Of a stretch of 64,000 nt of DNA, positions 21,455 to 33,400 are shown piece after piece. The notes beneath the pieces were generated by a model. The model did no database searches. It was not told the DNA's origin and worked only from the letters and a program-made list of their open reading frames with translations. The stretch is from Desmodus rotundus (lineage: Eukaryota; Chordata; Mammalia; Chiroptera; Phyllostomidae). The position numbers and the translations under genes are program-made. Location: NCBI RefSeq assembly GCF_022682495.2, contig NC_071398.1, positions 87,273,398-87,337,397 on the forward strand, read 5' to 3'. The first letter of the stretch is position 1. Every line of letters begins with the position of its first letter.

Positions 21455-24400
21455 TGATGGGTAACTGAGATTTATTTTATGAACTCAGACTGCAGTAGTC
21501 CTACATTTAAGTCAGTGGTAGTCAGGAGGGCAATGTATGTGGCCACGTGAAAGGTGACACTATTTCCTTCTTTTCCTCAAGTCATTTCAGATTCCTGTAG
21601 GGCATTTGGGTGCCATTCCATAGGGATTTCCATATACTTGCCCAAAAGGGTCTTTTAGATTAGGTTATCATTTTATGAAACCCATATTATCTACACTAAT
21701 TTTACTTCTAACAATCATGGACATTGAATGGACAATTCTAGCTGTGTTGGTGGCTCACACCCCCTGATTTGGGGCCATTCATTCTATTGCCCCTTTTGGT
21801 TTAATGTTGCTGTTCCAATCAAATGTATCGTAGTAGATCACTTATTCTCCCCCCAGCAAGTGGAAATCTGGTACCTCTTGTATTTGCTAAAAAGGAATCC
21901 ATTAATGGTATTTTTGAACAGCTGAGATAAATAATAAATGAATTTAGAGTCACCTCAGAGTATATGGGAATTTGTAAGAGAACACATAAATTCACCCTAA
22001 TGGAGCAATTAGCTTTGTACAGAGCACGTAGGGTCCAAGGTGTGAGACAAGGTTTTAATTTTTTTTTCTCGATAATGTTCACTGTTGAAATGGAAGAAAC
22101 TGGTCATGTCTCATCTGCACCAAGGATTTTGCCACAAAGGGTAGCAACACTTTATTTTTATAAACATGTCAGAGATCGAATAGCAAAATCTAGAGAATGC
22201 TTAATCATGAGCCCACTCTAGAGGACAAGCAAAAAGAAATGATTGGGCTGTTGTGGTTTATTTATTATCGTGTATTACCAGAAAATTACTAATGTTTTAC
22301 TTTGAGCAATGAGATTTGAGTCACGAATTCACTCACAATACAATTCCTTTATTATAATGATTTTGTGGTATAAAGTGTTAAGTACTTGAGAAGAGGAATG
22401 ATGGATGAGCCTCCTTCATGAGTTTTCAAATATCTACTTTAGTATCATCAACCCTTAGGAGTCCACTAAGTCTTCCTTGTGTAGCATGGCAGACAGATAG
22501 AAATTTTGGAATTCATTAGGAAGACCTCAGGCATGCTTTGATTTTTTTTTTTTTTTAGTTTCTTGGTCCACCTCCTGTTGTTTTTTTCCCTCCCATGTGG
22601 ATCCCCAATAGCAGCAGAGAGCTAAGACCCAGCCCCTTTTCCTTGAACCCATATATACAGGCCAGAGCTTCCACCAGGGGAACAGAGTCAGTCACCACCC
22701 ACAGCCGATCCCTAAAACAAGCCCACCCGCTACCCCTCTAGTCTCCTGCAACCTAACCCTCCTTCTCTGTTCTTGTCAGTGGCGGCACCTGACTTGCTGG
22801 ATCCAAAATCTGCCGCTCAGAACTCCAAACCGAGGCTCTCGTTTTCTACGAAACCCACAGTGCTTGCTTCTCGCGTGGAGAGTGACACGACCATTAATGT
22901 TATGAAATGGAAGACGGTCTCGACGATTTTCCTGGTGGTCGTCCTCTACCTGATCATTGGGGCCACGGTGTTCAAAGCGCTGGAGCAGCCTCACGAGATT
23001 TCACAGAGAACCACCATTGTGATCCAGAAGCAGACGTTCATTTCCCAGCACTCCTGCGTCAATTCGACTGAGCTGGACGAGCTCATCCAGGTAATGGCAC
23101 AGACCAGGTGTTCCTCCGTTTCCTCTACGGGGGAAGAAAGGGAAAGAGCTAGAGGAGACAGCTCAGAGCACAGAGCTGTCCTCCCGTGCCAGCCGGGGCC
23201 CTAGTCCACCTTCCTCCTTAGCTAGCCTACTTTCCCACAGCTTGTCTCCTCTCTCCCCTTCTCCCCTCTTTTCTTACCCCTGCCATCTTTTCTTTGCCTT
23301 TCCCCTTGTCTCCAGCTCCCATTGTTCCTCCTCATCCTCTTCTTTTCCTGCTCTTCTATATTTCTGTCCTGGTGTCTCCCTGCTTTCTTTCCCTCTGCCC
23401 TGCTTTGGAACTGCCAGTGCACGCCCCTGGACATGGGGGTGAGCTTGATGGAGGCCCTCCTGGTTCAATGACCCTTGCTGACTGAGATGCTTTGCTGTGG
23501 CAAATGAGAGGAAAACATAAGGCAGACCAAGGGCGTTAATCGTGGCACTGACCATGGTAAGATATGAAACATGAGTCTGCGGTGTGACTCTCTTGCGATG
23601 GCCACCCCTCATGGCCCATCTTCAGTCAAGGCAAAGGACAACTCTGACAACTGCCTTTGCTAGGTGTCTAGGAGGGTGATTAGTCACTGCTTCTCTAGAC
23701 CTCAACAAAAAGCAATTTATTACTGCCTCAAAAACAGAGTTTTTGAATAAAAACTAATTTAGTTTTAATTTATTCAATAATAACAGGTTAGTATCTTTAT
23801 GGAAAAACATTTTTGTTTTAAAGTTTAATCCCAAAATGACTTAACCATTTCAGTTGGCCTCTTTGGAGATAGCTATGTTTTTGTTGTAGATTTTTGCGTA
23901 AAACATAAGTCAAGCCTGGTCGAGAAGAAAGCCCTAGAACTTTCTGTTAAGAAGAGATCTGACTGGTTGTTGAAAACATTCTTCCTCATCTTATAGTTGG
24001 TTTTACATCATTCAAATGAGTTGAAAATGAGAAATTGTTATTCGTTTTAATCCAGGTTTTTGTTCTGAGACCTTTCCTCTTTTATTTCCTCTTGCCATTA
24101 ATCCCCAATTTCTGCTTCTACCCTTCTGAGCCTTCTGCATTTAAGAATACACAAGTTCAAGTTTTACTGAAAATTAGATGAGGGTCAACTAATATTCTCT
24201 GACCCTGGTTTAGCTCCTGCTACATTCAGACATGTCTGCATCTCACTTATTTGACTTAAATTTTGAAAAGGGTCCTCATAGACTTGCATACCAAACTCTG
24301 TACTATTTTTAGATGATAGCAACATTTTCGGTAGTGACAGTGAACCTGACAACTAATATCATTGTCCCACCCATCTCATTGCCTGTTCCTATATGAGATC

Positions 24401-27400
24401 GCTGTTACTTCACTCTCTTTGTGCCTCATACTCCTAAGAGGCACCACAAACCTTTGGGTTTTAGAGGAAGAGCTATGGGTTGTCTTGGAGGTAGCATGGA
24501 GTAGAGGTAAAGCCTCAGGGATCAGGTAGATGTATTTTAAAGTCCACTTGAGTACTTTTCTAGAAGGACCATCTTAAACAAGTAATTTTGCTCTTTAAGC
24601 TTTAAAGGATCTATCTGGGCCCTGACCAGTTGTGGCTCAGTTGGTTGGGCATTGTCCACAAAACGAAAGGCCGCCAGTTCGATTCCTGGTCAGGGATCAT
24701 GTCTGGGTCGAAGGTTTGGTCTGGGTTGGTGCGCAAACAAGGCAACCGATCAATGTGTCTCCCTCACATCGATGTTTCTCTCTCTCCCTTCCCCTTGGCC
24801 TAAAAATAAATAAATAAAATCTTTAAAAAAATAAATGATTTATCTTGGCTAAGGAAAGAACATCTATCAAATAGGGTTGCCGTGAAGAGATAATCCAAGT
24901 AATGCATTTAGGTGCTTAAAAAGCATTAAGTTTGTTTGCTATCATCATCTTCTTATCCCCTACCTCCACCTCATCCCCTTTTGGGGGATTGAAGCATCTG
25001 ATTCTTACCATCTGAAGTGAGGTGTGTTTGGTCTTGGACAGGGGGAAAAAAGCCTAGAATTAGGACCATGCTGGAGGCAACTCTGTGTGGATTTATAAAT
25101 GGCCCCACTGTTCAGCACCACCCAGGTTTATTGAGAATTATGAAAATGACTTGAAGGTCGTGGCAGGTGGAGACAATCTGGAGGTGGAGATTGATCATTT
25201 TTGCTACATTGTTTTTGGAATGGCAACAAACGGAACTCAATATATGACCTATTTTTTTTCTTTCTGCTGCATACAGGCAATCCACTTTAGCTTTATTAAT
25301 ATTCACTGCCGGTGGAGTATTTTTGCTTTTTAAAAATTTTAAGTATTTTTGTGCTTATTCAGTATTTTTCAGTGAAGAAGTTGCCTATTATTTGTTGTCA
25401 TATGACTCACCTTTATAACCCGATGAGTCTAATAAATTACTTTTTTCTCTTTGAATGGAATTTCTTCTGATAAAAGAAATCTTTATAATGGCATGGCTTC
25501 AAGGACCAAGAGCGGCGTGTAAATAGGGGGGAAGGCAAGTGAGCCAGTAATCCCATATTGGAAATACATTTCACTCATTATGATTCTCATAAGTTTCAAA
25601 GTGTTTTCTGTGTTTATTTTCCCACTTCACCATCCTTTACAACCTCATTAGTACATATATTGTCATAACTTTGTTTCTGGAGATCTATTCTGTTCCTTTG
25701 ACTGTGCCATGCTTCCCTCTTTCTTCGTGTGCCTTGCAACTTCATGTTGGGTTGTATCCATTTGAAAAAATGCCCACCTTTCTCAGTCTTTGCAGACGGA
25801 CATAGTATAGGGAAAGACTTTCACCACCCATCCCAGCTTGAGATGCCTCTCCAGCCTTTGCCATGGATTATCTTCTCTGGGCTTGGGCATGTAAATTAGA
25901 TGGATTTGCCAGTTTCTTTTTTTCAGGAGCTTGAATCTCTTGCTACCTCTGGTGTCTGTCTGTAGTACTGCAGATTTCTGGAGCTATTGGGAGCCACTCA
26001 GGTCTTTTATTCTCAGTGGTCCCCACATTTCTAGAGTATGATGCATCCCACCAGCACTCTGAATTGGGCAAGACAGAAACCATTCCTTTGGGTACCTCCT
26101 CCCAAAGCAGGAATGTTCGACATGGCTCCACTCTTTTCTTGCCCCATGGTGGAGAGGTTGCTAAGCTGTATTAGTCTCTGCCTCTGTGCATGGGTCCTCT
26201 GGAGCAGAGGGAAGCTGCCCAGCTCACTCTGGTCCTCAGTGTCCCGCAGGAACCTAGAGTGTGCCGGGTCCCCCCCCCTAGAATATTAGATGCACATTCC
26301 AACCCTTTCCCTTTCCAGGAAGAAGCCAGGGACTGGGCGTTCTCTTCTGACCATGGTGCAAGGCACCAGGGGAAAGACCGTGTGATCTGAAAGATAACAC
26401 GGCTCCCAGGCTTCCAGCATGCCGTGGTCATATGGTTGTTGGCACTCTGTGTCGTGGGAGACAACACAGGCATAACTTGGAAATATAGTGGGTTTAGTCC
26501 CAGATCACCGTACTAATGCTAACATAACAATACAGCAAGTCACACAAAGTTTTTGGTTTCCCAGTGCATATAAAAGTTACGTTCACACCATACTGTAGTC
26601 TATTGAGCATACAATAACACCATATATCAAAGCAAAGTAAATACCTTAATTAAAAAAAATATTTTATTGCTAAAAAACGCTAACCATCCTCGGGGCCCTC
26701 AGTGAGTCATAATTGTTTTGCTGGTGGAAGGTCTTGCCTCGATTTTGGTGGCGCTGACTGATCAGGGCCATGGTTTCTGAATGTTGTCACATCAAGTGAC
26801 TCCTCCTTTCGTGGCTGCTCTCTCTGCGGCATGCGATGCTGTTTCATGGCATTTTACCCACAGTGGCACTTCTTTCAATACTGGCGTCAATCTTGTCACA
26901 CTCTGCTGCTGCTGCTGCACTAAGTTCATGTGATATTCTCAATCCTTCACGGCCGTGCCAGCAGTCCTCATAGCGTCTTCCCCGCGAGCAGGTTCCATCT
27001 CAAGAAACCACTTTTTTTGCTCATCCAGAAGAAGCAATTCAGTCACATCTTGAGGCTCCACTTCTAATTCTCGTTCTCTTGCTATTTCCACCACGTCTGC
27101 AGTTACTTCCTCCAACAAAGTCTTGAACCCCTCAAAGTCACCCATGAGGGTTGGAATCACCTTCTTCCAAACTCCTGTTAGTGTTGATATTTTGACCTCT
27201 TCCCAGGAACCACGAATGAATGGTCTTAGTGGCATCTACAAAGGTGAATTCTTTCCAGAAACTTTCAGCGTATTTTGCTGATTCACCAGAGGAATCCCAA
27301 TGTATGGCAGCAATAACCTTATGAAATGTAGTTCTTAGATAATTACACTTGAATGTTGAAATTACTCCTTGATCCATGGGCTGCAGAGTAGACATTGGGT

Positions 27401-30400
27401 TAGTGGGCGTGAAAACAGCATTCATCTCATTGTGCATCTCCATCACAGTGCCGGGCTGACCGGGTACATTGTCCGTGAGCAGTGATATTTTGAAAGGAAT
27501 CTTTTCTTTTTTGAGTAGTAGGTCTCAGTGGTGGGCTTAAAATATTCTATAAACCATGTTGTCAACAGATGTGCTATCATCGAGGCTCTGTTGTTCCATT
27601 CACAGAGCACGGGCAGAGTAGATGTAGCATAATTCTTAAGGGCCCTGGGATTTTCAGAATGGTAAATGAGCACTGGCTTCAGCTTAAACTCACCAGCTGC
27701 ATTAGCTCCTCACAAGAGAGTCAGCAGGATCTTTGAAGCTCTGAAACCAGCCATTGGCTTCTTTTCTCTAGTTATGAAAGTCCTAGATGGCATCTTTTTC
27801 AAATAGAAAGCTGTTTTGTCTGTGTTGAAAATCTGTTTAATGAGGCCACCTTCTTGAATTATCTTAGCAGGATCTTCTGGCTAATTTGCTGAGGCCCCTA
27901 CATCAGCATTTCCGCTTCACCTTCTACTTTTGTGTTGTGGAGGTAGCTTCTTTCCTTAAACCTCATGAACCAACCTCGGCTAGCTTCAAACTTTTCTCCT
28001 GCAGTTCCCTCGCCTCTTCGTAGAATTGAGCAGAGTGAGGGTCTTGCTCTGGATTCGGCTTTGGCTGAAGCGAATGAGGGGGCTGGTATGATCCTCTATT
28101 CAGACCACCCACACTTTCTCCATGTCAGCAGTAAGGTTGTTTCACTTTCTTATCATTCATGTGTTCACTGGTGTAGCACTTTTAATTTCCGTCAAGAATT
28201 TTCCTTTGCATTCACAACCTGGTTCACTGGTGCAAGAGGCCTAGATTTTGGCCAGTCTTGTCTTTTCAACATGCCTTCCTCACTGAGCTTAATAATGTCT
28301 AGCTTTTGGCTTGAAGTGAGAAATGCGTGACTCTCCCTTTCACTTGAACCCTCAGGCCCTGGTGGGATTATTAACTGCCTAATGTTAATATTGTTGTGTC
28401 TCATGGAACGGGGAGGCCCAAGGAGAGGGAGAGAGACGGGAACCCCTGCAGCTGGAACAGTCAGAGCAGCGGCACCATTTATTCATTGTTTGTTGTCTTA
28501 TGTGGGTGCAGTTGGTGGCACCCCAAAAACAATTACACTGGTACCATCAACAAGCATGGACCACAGATCACCATAGCAAATACAAAAACAATGAAAAAGT
28601 TTAAAATAGTGTAAGAATTACGAGTCTGCAACACAGAGATACTAATGCCGCTGAAAAAATGTTGCCAATAGACTTGGTCAACACAGAGCTGCCACAAAAC
28701 TTCAATTTGTGAAAAATGCAGTATCTGTGAGTGCACTGAAGTGACGTGCGATGGGACTTCGTGCCCGTACACGGTCAGCTCTGGGCAGACAAGTGTGCGT
28801 CTGGGGGAAGGCATTCCAGGTAGAGAGGAGAGTGAGAGCAAAGGTCCAGAATTGGGCACATTCTCGGCAGAGAGGCCACAGGGTCAGAAGGAATGAATGA
28901 AGGGGGGAATTTACATGAAAAGACGCTAAAGAAGTAACAGGGGTTTAGATCCTGCAAGGGTGTGGGTGGCATGTGGCCCAGGATGGCTATGAATGTGGTC
29001 CAACACAAAATCATAAATTTACCCAAAACCTTTTTTTTGGCTCATCAGTTTTCATTAGAGTTTGTGTATTTCATGTGTGGCCCAAGACAGCTCTTCCTTT
29101 TCCAGTGTGTCCCAGAGACGCCAAAAGGTTGGACCCCCCTGCGAGGGCTTTGTAAATCAGGGTAAGGGATTTTGGATTTCACTCAGAGTGAGTTATGGGA
29201 ATATGGAAGGGGCTTGGGCAGAGCAGGGACCTGATCTGGCTTTTAACTCCCAAGCATCGCTGTGGCTGTCCTCTGAGAAAGAGAATGCAGGGGGACAGAG
29301 TCAGGGATCCACTGCAAATAACCTGTAGGGTGGAGATGGTGGTGGTCTGGATGAGGATGGAAGCCGGAGATGTGATGAGACGTGATCCAGTTGGGGTATT
29401 TCAAAAACAGACTCGACAGGATTTGACGTGAAGTGTGAGAAAAAGAAGTCAAGGATGACTCACAGGTTCGGGGCTTGAAGACCTGGCAAGATGAAGTTGC
29501 CAGTTAATGAGATGGAAAAACTCGGACGGAGCAGGTTTTAGCGAGGAGCCAGAGTCCAGTCTGGCAAATGATTGGTTTGCGTTGCCTTTTGGACACCCAA
29601 GCAGGGCAGTGGTCCAGGGTGAATACCTTTGGGACTCAACAGCATGTTAGCGATGTGTAAAGCCTCGAGACTAAATGAAATCTCCTAGTGTAGGAGTGTG
29701 GACAGGAGGGCAGGAACAGGCCCAGGGGCTCGGTGGCGAGGGGGTTGAGTCGGTGGTCAGGGAGATGGGAGGGAAGCAGGCCGCGTGGTGGTCTCTGAGC
29801 CAAGTGAAGATCTGTTACAAAGAGGGAGGGATTAGCTATGTCAGATGCTACTGCCAAGTCTTACTCTCCTTACCGTGACCTGTAATGTGCAACTGGTCCT
29901 CTAGCCTATACATTCATGAGAGTGAATTTGTGTACACTTAGCCGTCATTAAGCACAAAACCCGACACGAGCGATTTCTGAGCGGTTAGCATCACGCTAAA
30001 CACATAGGCTGTATGTGACGCACTTGAAAGAGACAAGTCCTGGGACCATTTGGGACACATTATACACACGTGGATAAAATAAATAGGAAGCTGTTCCCTC
30101 AGCTTCTAACTTACGCATGGATTCTTTTTAAGAATTCAGCTATAAACTGATGTATTGCTTAGAACCTTTAAAGTGTTTTCACACGGAAATACAGTGTAGA
30201 GGATGGCTACGTGTATGCCTTGAGCTAGGCAATGGAAGCTTTCATATAGCTAAACTGTAACACCAGGGCCTGAGCGTGAAACAATAAAATTAAAAAAATA
30301 TTGCTTTTATTTCTTTTATTTTTGTTAGTTTTACTTATTTGGAACCAGTGACCCATATAGCCTCTCTGTGCATCAGCTTTTGTGGAAGATTAAATGTATG

Positions 30401-33400
30401 TATCTGATTTCTGTTATGTGATACCATATTGGTAATGGTCACAGGGTTATTTTATTTCTTTCTATTTAAAATTTTTTTTTATTGATTGATTGAAGAGAGA
30501 GTGGGAGAGAGACATCAATTTGTTGTTCCACTTTATTTATGCGTTCATTGGTTGATTCTTGTGGGGGCCTGACCGAGGATTGAACCCCCAAGCTTGGCAT
30601 ATTGGGATGATGCTCTAACCAGCTGAACCACCCAGCCAGTGCCTCCCAGGGTTATTTTTATGAGGTGGTGAAACACCTCAGTCTGTCAGTGCTGGTTCCA
30701 AATAGTTACATAAGGAGAGGTAGCTGTTGAGAGGACACCCAACAGATGCACGGTAGGCGATTAAAAGTGAAAAAGTGAGCGACGTTCAAATGCATTCAGT
30801 CACCTCCTGATGCCAGTCCCCTTCCCCCTTCTTGCATCCTCTGGATCCTCAAGAAACTCCATGTTGCTTTACTGTGACTCTTCCTTCCTGTCCCTCTCTG
30901 CCTGGTTTAAACACCGCCTGCTGGCTCTACCTGCAGGAACACATTCTTGCTTTGAGGGCAGGAGAAGTGAAGATCAACTCGATACTTCTTCTCCAGACAT
31001 GAGACCCACCCCCCACAATTGCTCCAGCCACGGCATCTTCCTAGGCTGCTTTCTGTGCTCTGAACGCTCTTGGGGCTGGTATTCTTGTGTGAATGAGGAT
31101 GAACAGTGCAGCGCCTGTCGGCGACTGATGGAGAAAACGTGGGGGAAGAAGCCAGGCTCATTCCGGGGCTGATGGCTGTGGCGTGGCACTCTGAAGTCAG
31201 TCTGAGGGGTGCCCCAGGGGAGAGTCTAATTGCATTTTTGTGCGGTAACTGTTGGACAGTGGTCACATGGTAGCGCCATCATTCCAGTTGGCTTGAAAAA
31301 AAGTATAAGAAATTCTGTAATGTTCCTGTTTCTCAACAAAATAGATCTCAACTAATGCAGTATTTTCACTAACTGGTGAGTGTATGGGTGTGGAATTGAA
31401 AAAGATGGGGGAAACTTGGAGAAAAGCTAAGAAGCTAAGACAGGAAGAGTCTGAATCATTCCATTTTAGGAAGTCGCTCGTACACTATTTTTGCTCTCTT
31501 GAATTGGTGACATTGAACCAAGAACTATAAACATGGTAACCAGTTTTGCAAGACTTCTGTTTCTCTGCGTAATGTTAGCAAGTCATGAGTTGACTTAATC
31601 TGCAGTGTGTTAAGAAATTTTACCTGGAACCGGAAAGCCTAGACCTTTCTTACAGGCTTATTTAATGGCAATGAGCCAACCCAGTTGAATTGAGAAATAC
31701 ATACATTTTACAGGGTTTGAAACAGGAATTGTCTATCAGAATATCACTGGAGTACTTTAGTATTGTGATATTTGGCTATTGATGTCTAATTCAGCTTTTG
31801 GGAAGTTTGATTTACTCCAATACAAAGTGGGGTAACTTCTTTTTGTTCATTGTGCGTGTGTGTACAAAGGGTATGATTTCCAATCTTTGTTACGATTTAG
31901 CTACATATTTAGGAAGGGCAGGAAAAAATTATTTGTTTTTAAAACCTATTTTTAAAACCTATAAAACCTGTGTAACTTGTATCTGTTGTGGAAATATAGG
32001 CTTAAGTGTACTGGAAAATCAAATAAGCAGAGATCATTCTATGGAAAAAGCCCACAGCATCTCCAAATTTGGGAATTCTATGGATGCATGTAATTGCCAG
32101 AATAAAACTGTCCTTGTTCCATTTTGGGCTATTTATTTAATCAGTTTAGAATGTCAGATTTTAGAAACAGTGCATGAATAAATGCTGGTTAGTGTCATAG
32201 GCCTTAGGCAAAATGGTATAAAAATTTTGTCTTCGATGTTCTGTCTCCTTGATCTCAGTCTCCTACCCACACAAATCCTATTTTAAGGATGACCTCCTTT
32301 AAAAGAACTTCCTAGACAGAGTGACTGTAAGTTGTATGAAGTTCCCACCTTATTCTTGTAGAACTGTTTCTTCTTTGTTATCTAAGCCACCTGTATCTCT
32401 TTCTACATGCCCTTTTGTTTATTTCCAACTCCTCACTCAACCTCCTCTCTCCATATTTTTCTTCCCTTTTACCATCCTTGTCCCCTTACTTGTGCTGGGG
32501 GGGAAAGGGAAGAAGGATAGAGGTTGGTATTCTGAGAGAATATTACACAATGACATGGAATCCCGGAAAACTCGTGACAACACGCACAGCTGCGGAAGTG
32601 CAGGTTTCACTCTACCGGCTTCACGTGTATTTTTCTGGCTCCTTTTGTGTTGTGGGGACGCAGGGGTCTTGGCCACGTTTTAGCCTTTCCGCACCACAGT
32701 GTCACTTCACACAGGACTCAAAGAATAACAGAATTTCAGTGTTTCAAGTTCATTGCCATCTCTATAATAACTTAGAAAATGAACTTGGATGCCGTCATAC
32801 AGATTCATTCAGTGATAGAGAAGGGGTGATGTAAACTATATCACATGTAGCTACTCAGGAGATGTTGACATCCATGAAGTGAGATATGGATGACTTCCAA
32901 ACACCTTGGAACATGCTTATATCATATGAAAATATCTGAAAGCAGATTGAATGATTATAACTCTTAACAAAACTAAAAATCGAATACCTGTATGTTACAA
33001 AAATCTGTTTTACAGAGTGTAATTTTTTATTCTTATTTTCCCAAAAGTCCAGTGCCATGTATATTACTTTTATAATTGTAAGAATCGTCCCGAGTGGCCA
33101 TGACCCGGGCCTATAATGCTACACCCAGCAGTACGCCTCTTGCCTCTGGCCTTGTTGATGACATCCACCCCCAACCAAGTCTCTGTTGCCCCCAGTTTGG
33201 ATTTGAAGCTTTTGTTTCCACGAAAGGAAGTCCATTTACACTTTCAATAGTGCAAGTAAAAAAGGTGTACACTTCATTAGTCTGTATAAAAATAGCTTGG
33301 ACATGCAATGGTGTAATCTCCAAAGAGAGGGAAAGACGTGGGGAGGTGAGCGAGTAGTTTGCTTTTAAAGTCTGGTGTACAGACACTGCTTCTTGTAGGA

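Larger units (their letters stand above)
19910..22779 (+). other. KCNK2: KCNK2 intron 1
   Basis: From donor GTGAGA to acceptor TCAG. The first 200 bases finish the CpG island. It contains a (CA)n microsatellite, an interleaved inverted repeat at 21260-21298, a 32-base T run next to a possible A-tailed insertion, and a T15 run near 22542. The last 200 bases are C-rich, giving a long pyrimidine tract for the exon 2 acceptor. No further exon is recognised. Confidence 0.85.

Noticed and set aside
22773..22779. Start of exon 2 reading as MSVAAP
   Set aside because: The apparent start is a TTG inside the splice acceptor; the exon begins at 22780 after AG.
23091..23204. Extension of exon 2 into intron 2 as coding sequence
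   Set aside because: The donor GTAATG is present, and the next codons of TREK-1 are found at exon 3; the read-through is intron.
26939..28404. Host gene of the CENP-B/JRK family on the minus strand
   Set aside because: The peptides match Tigger1 transposase in order, with frameshifts and stops, between Tigger1 ends.
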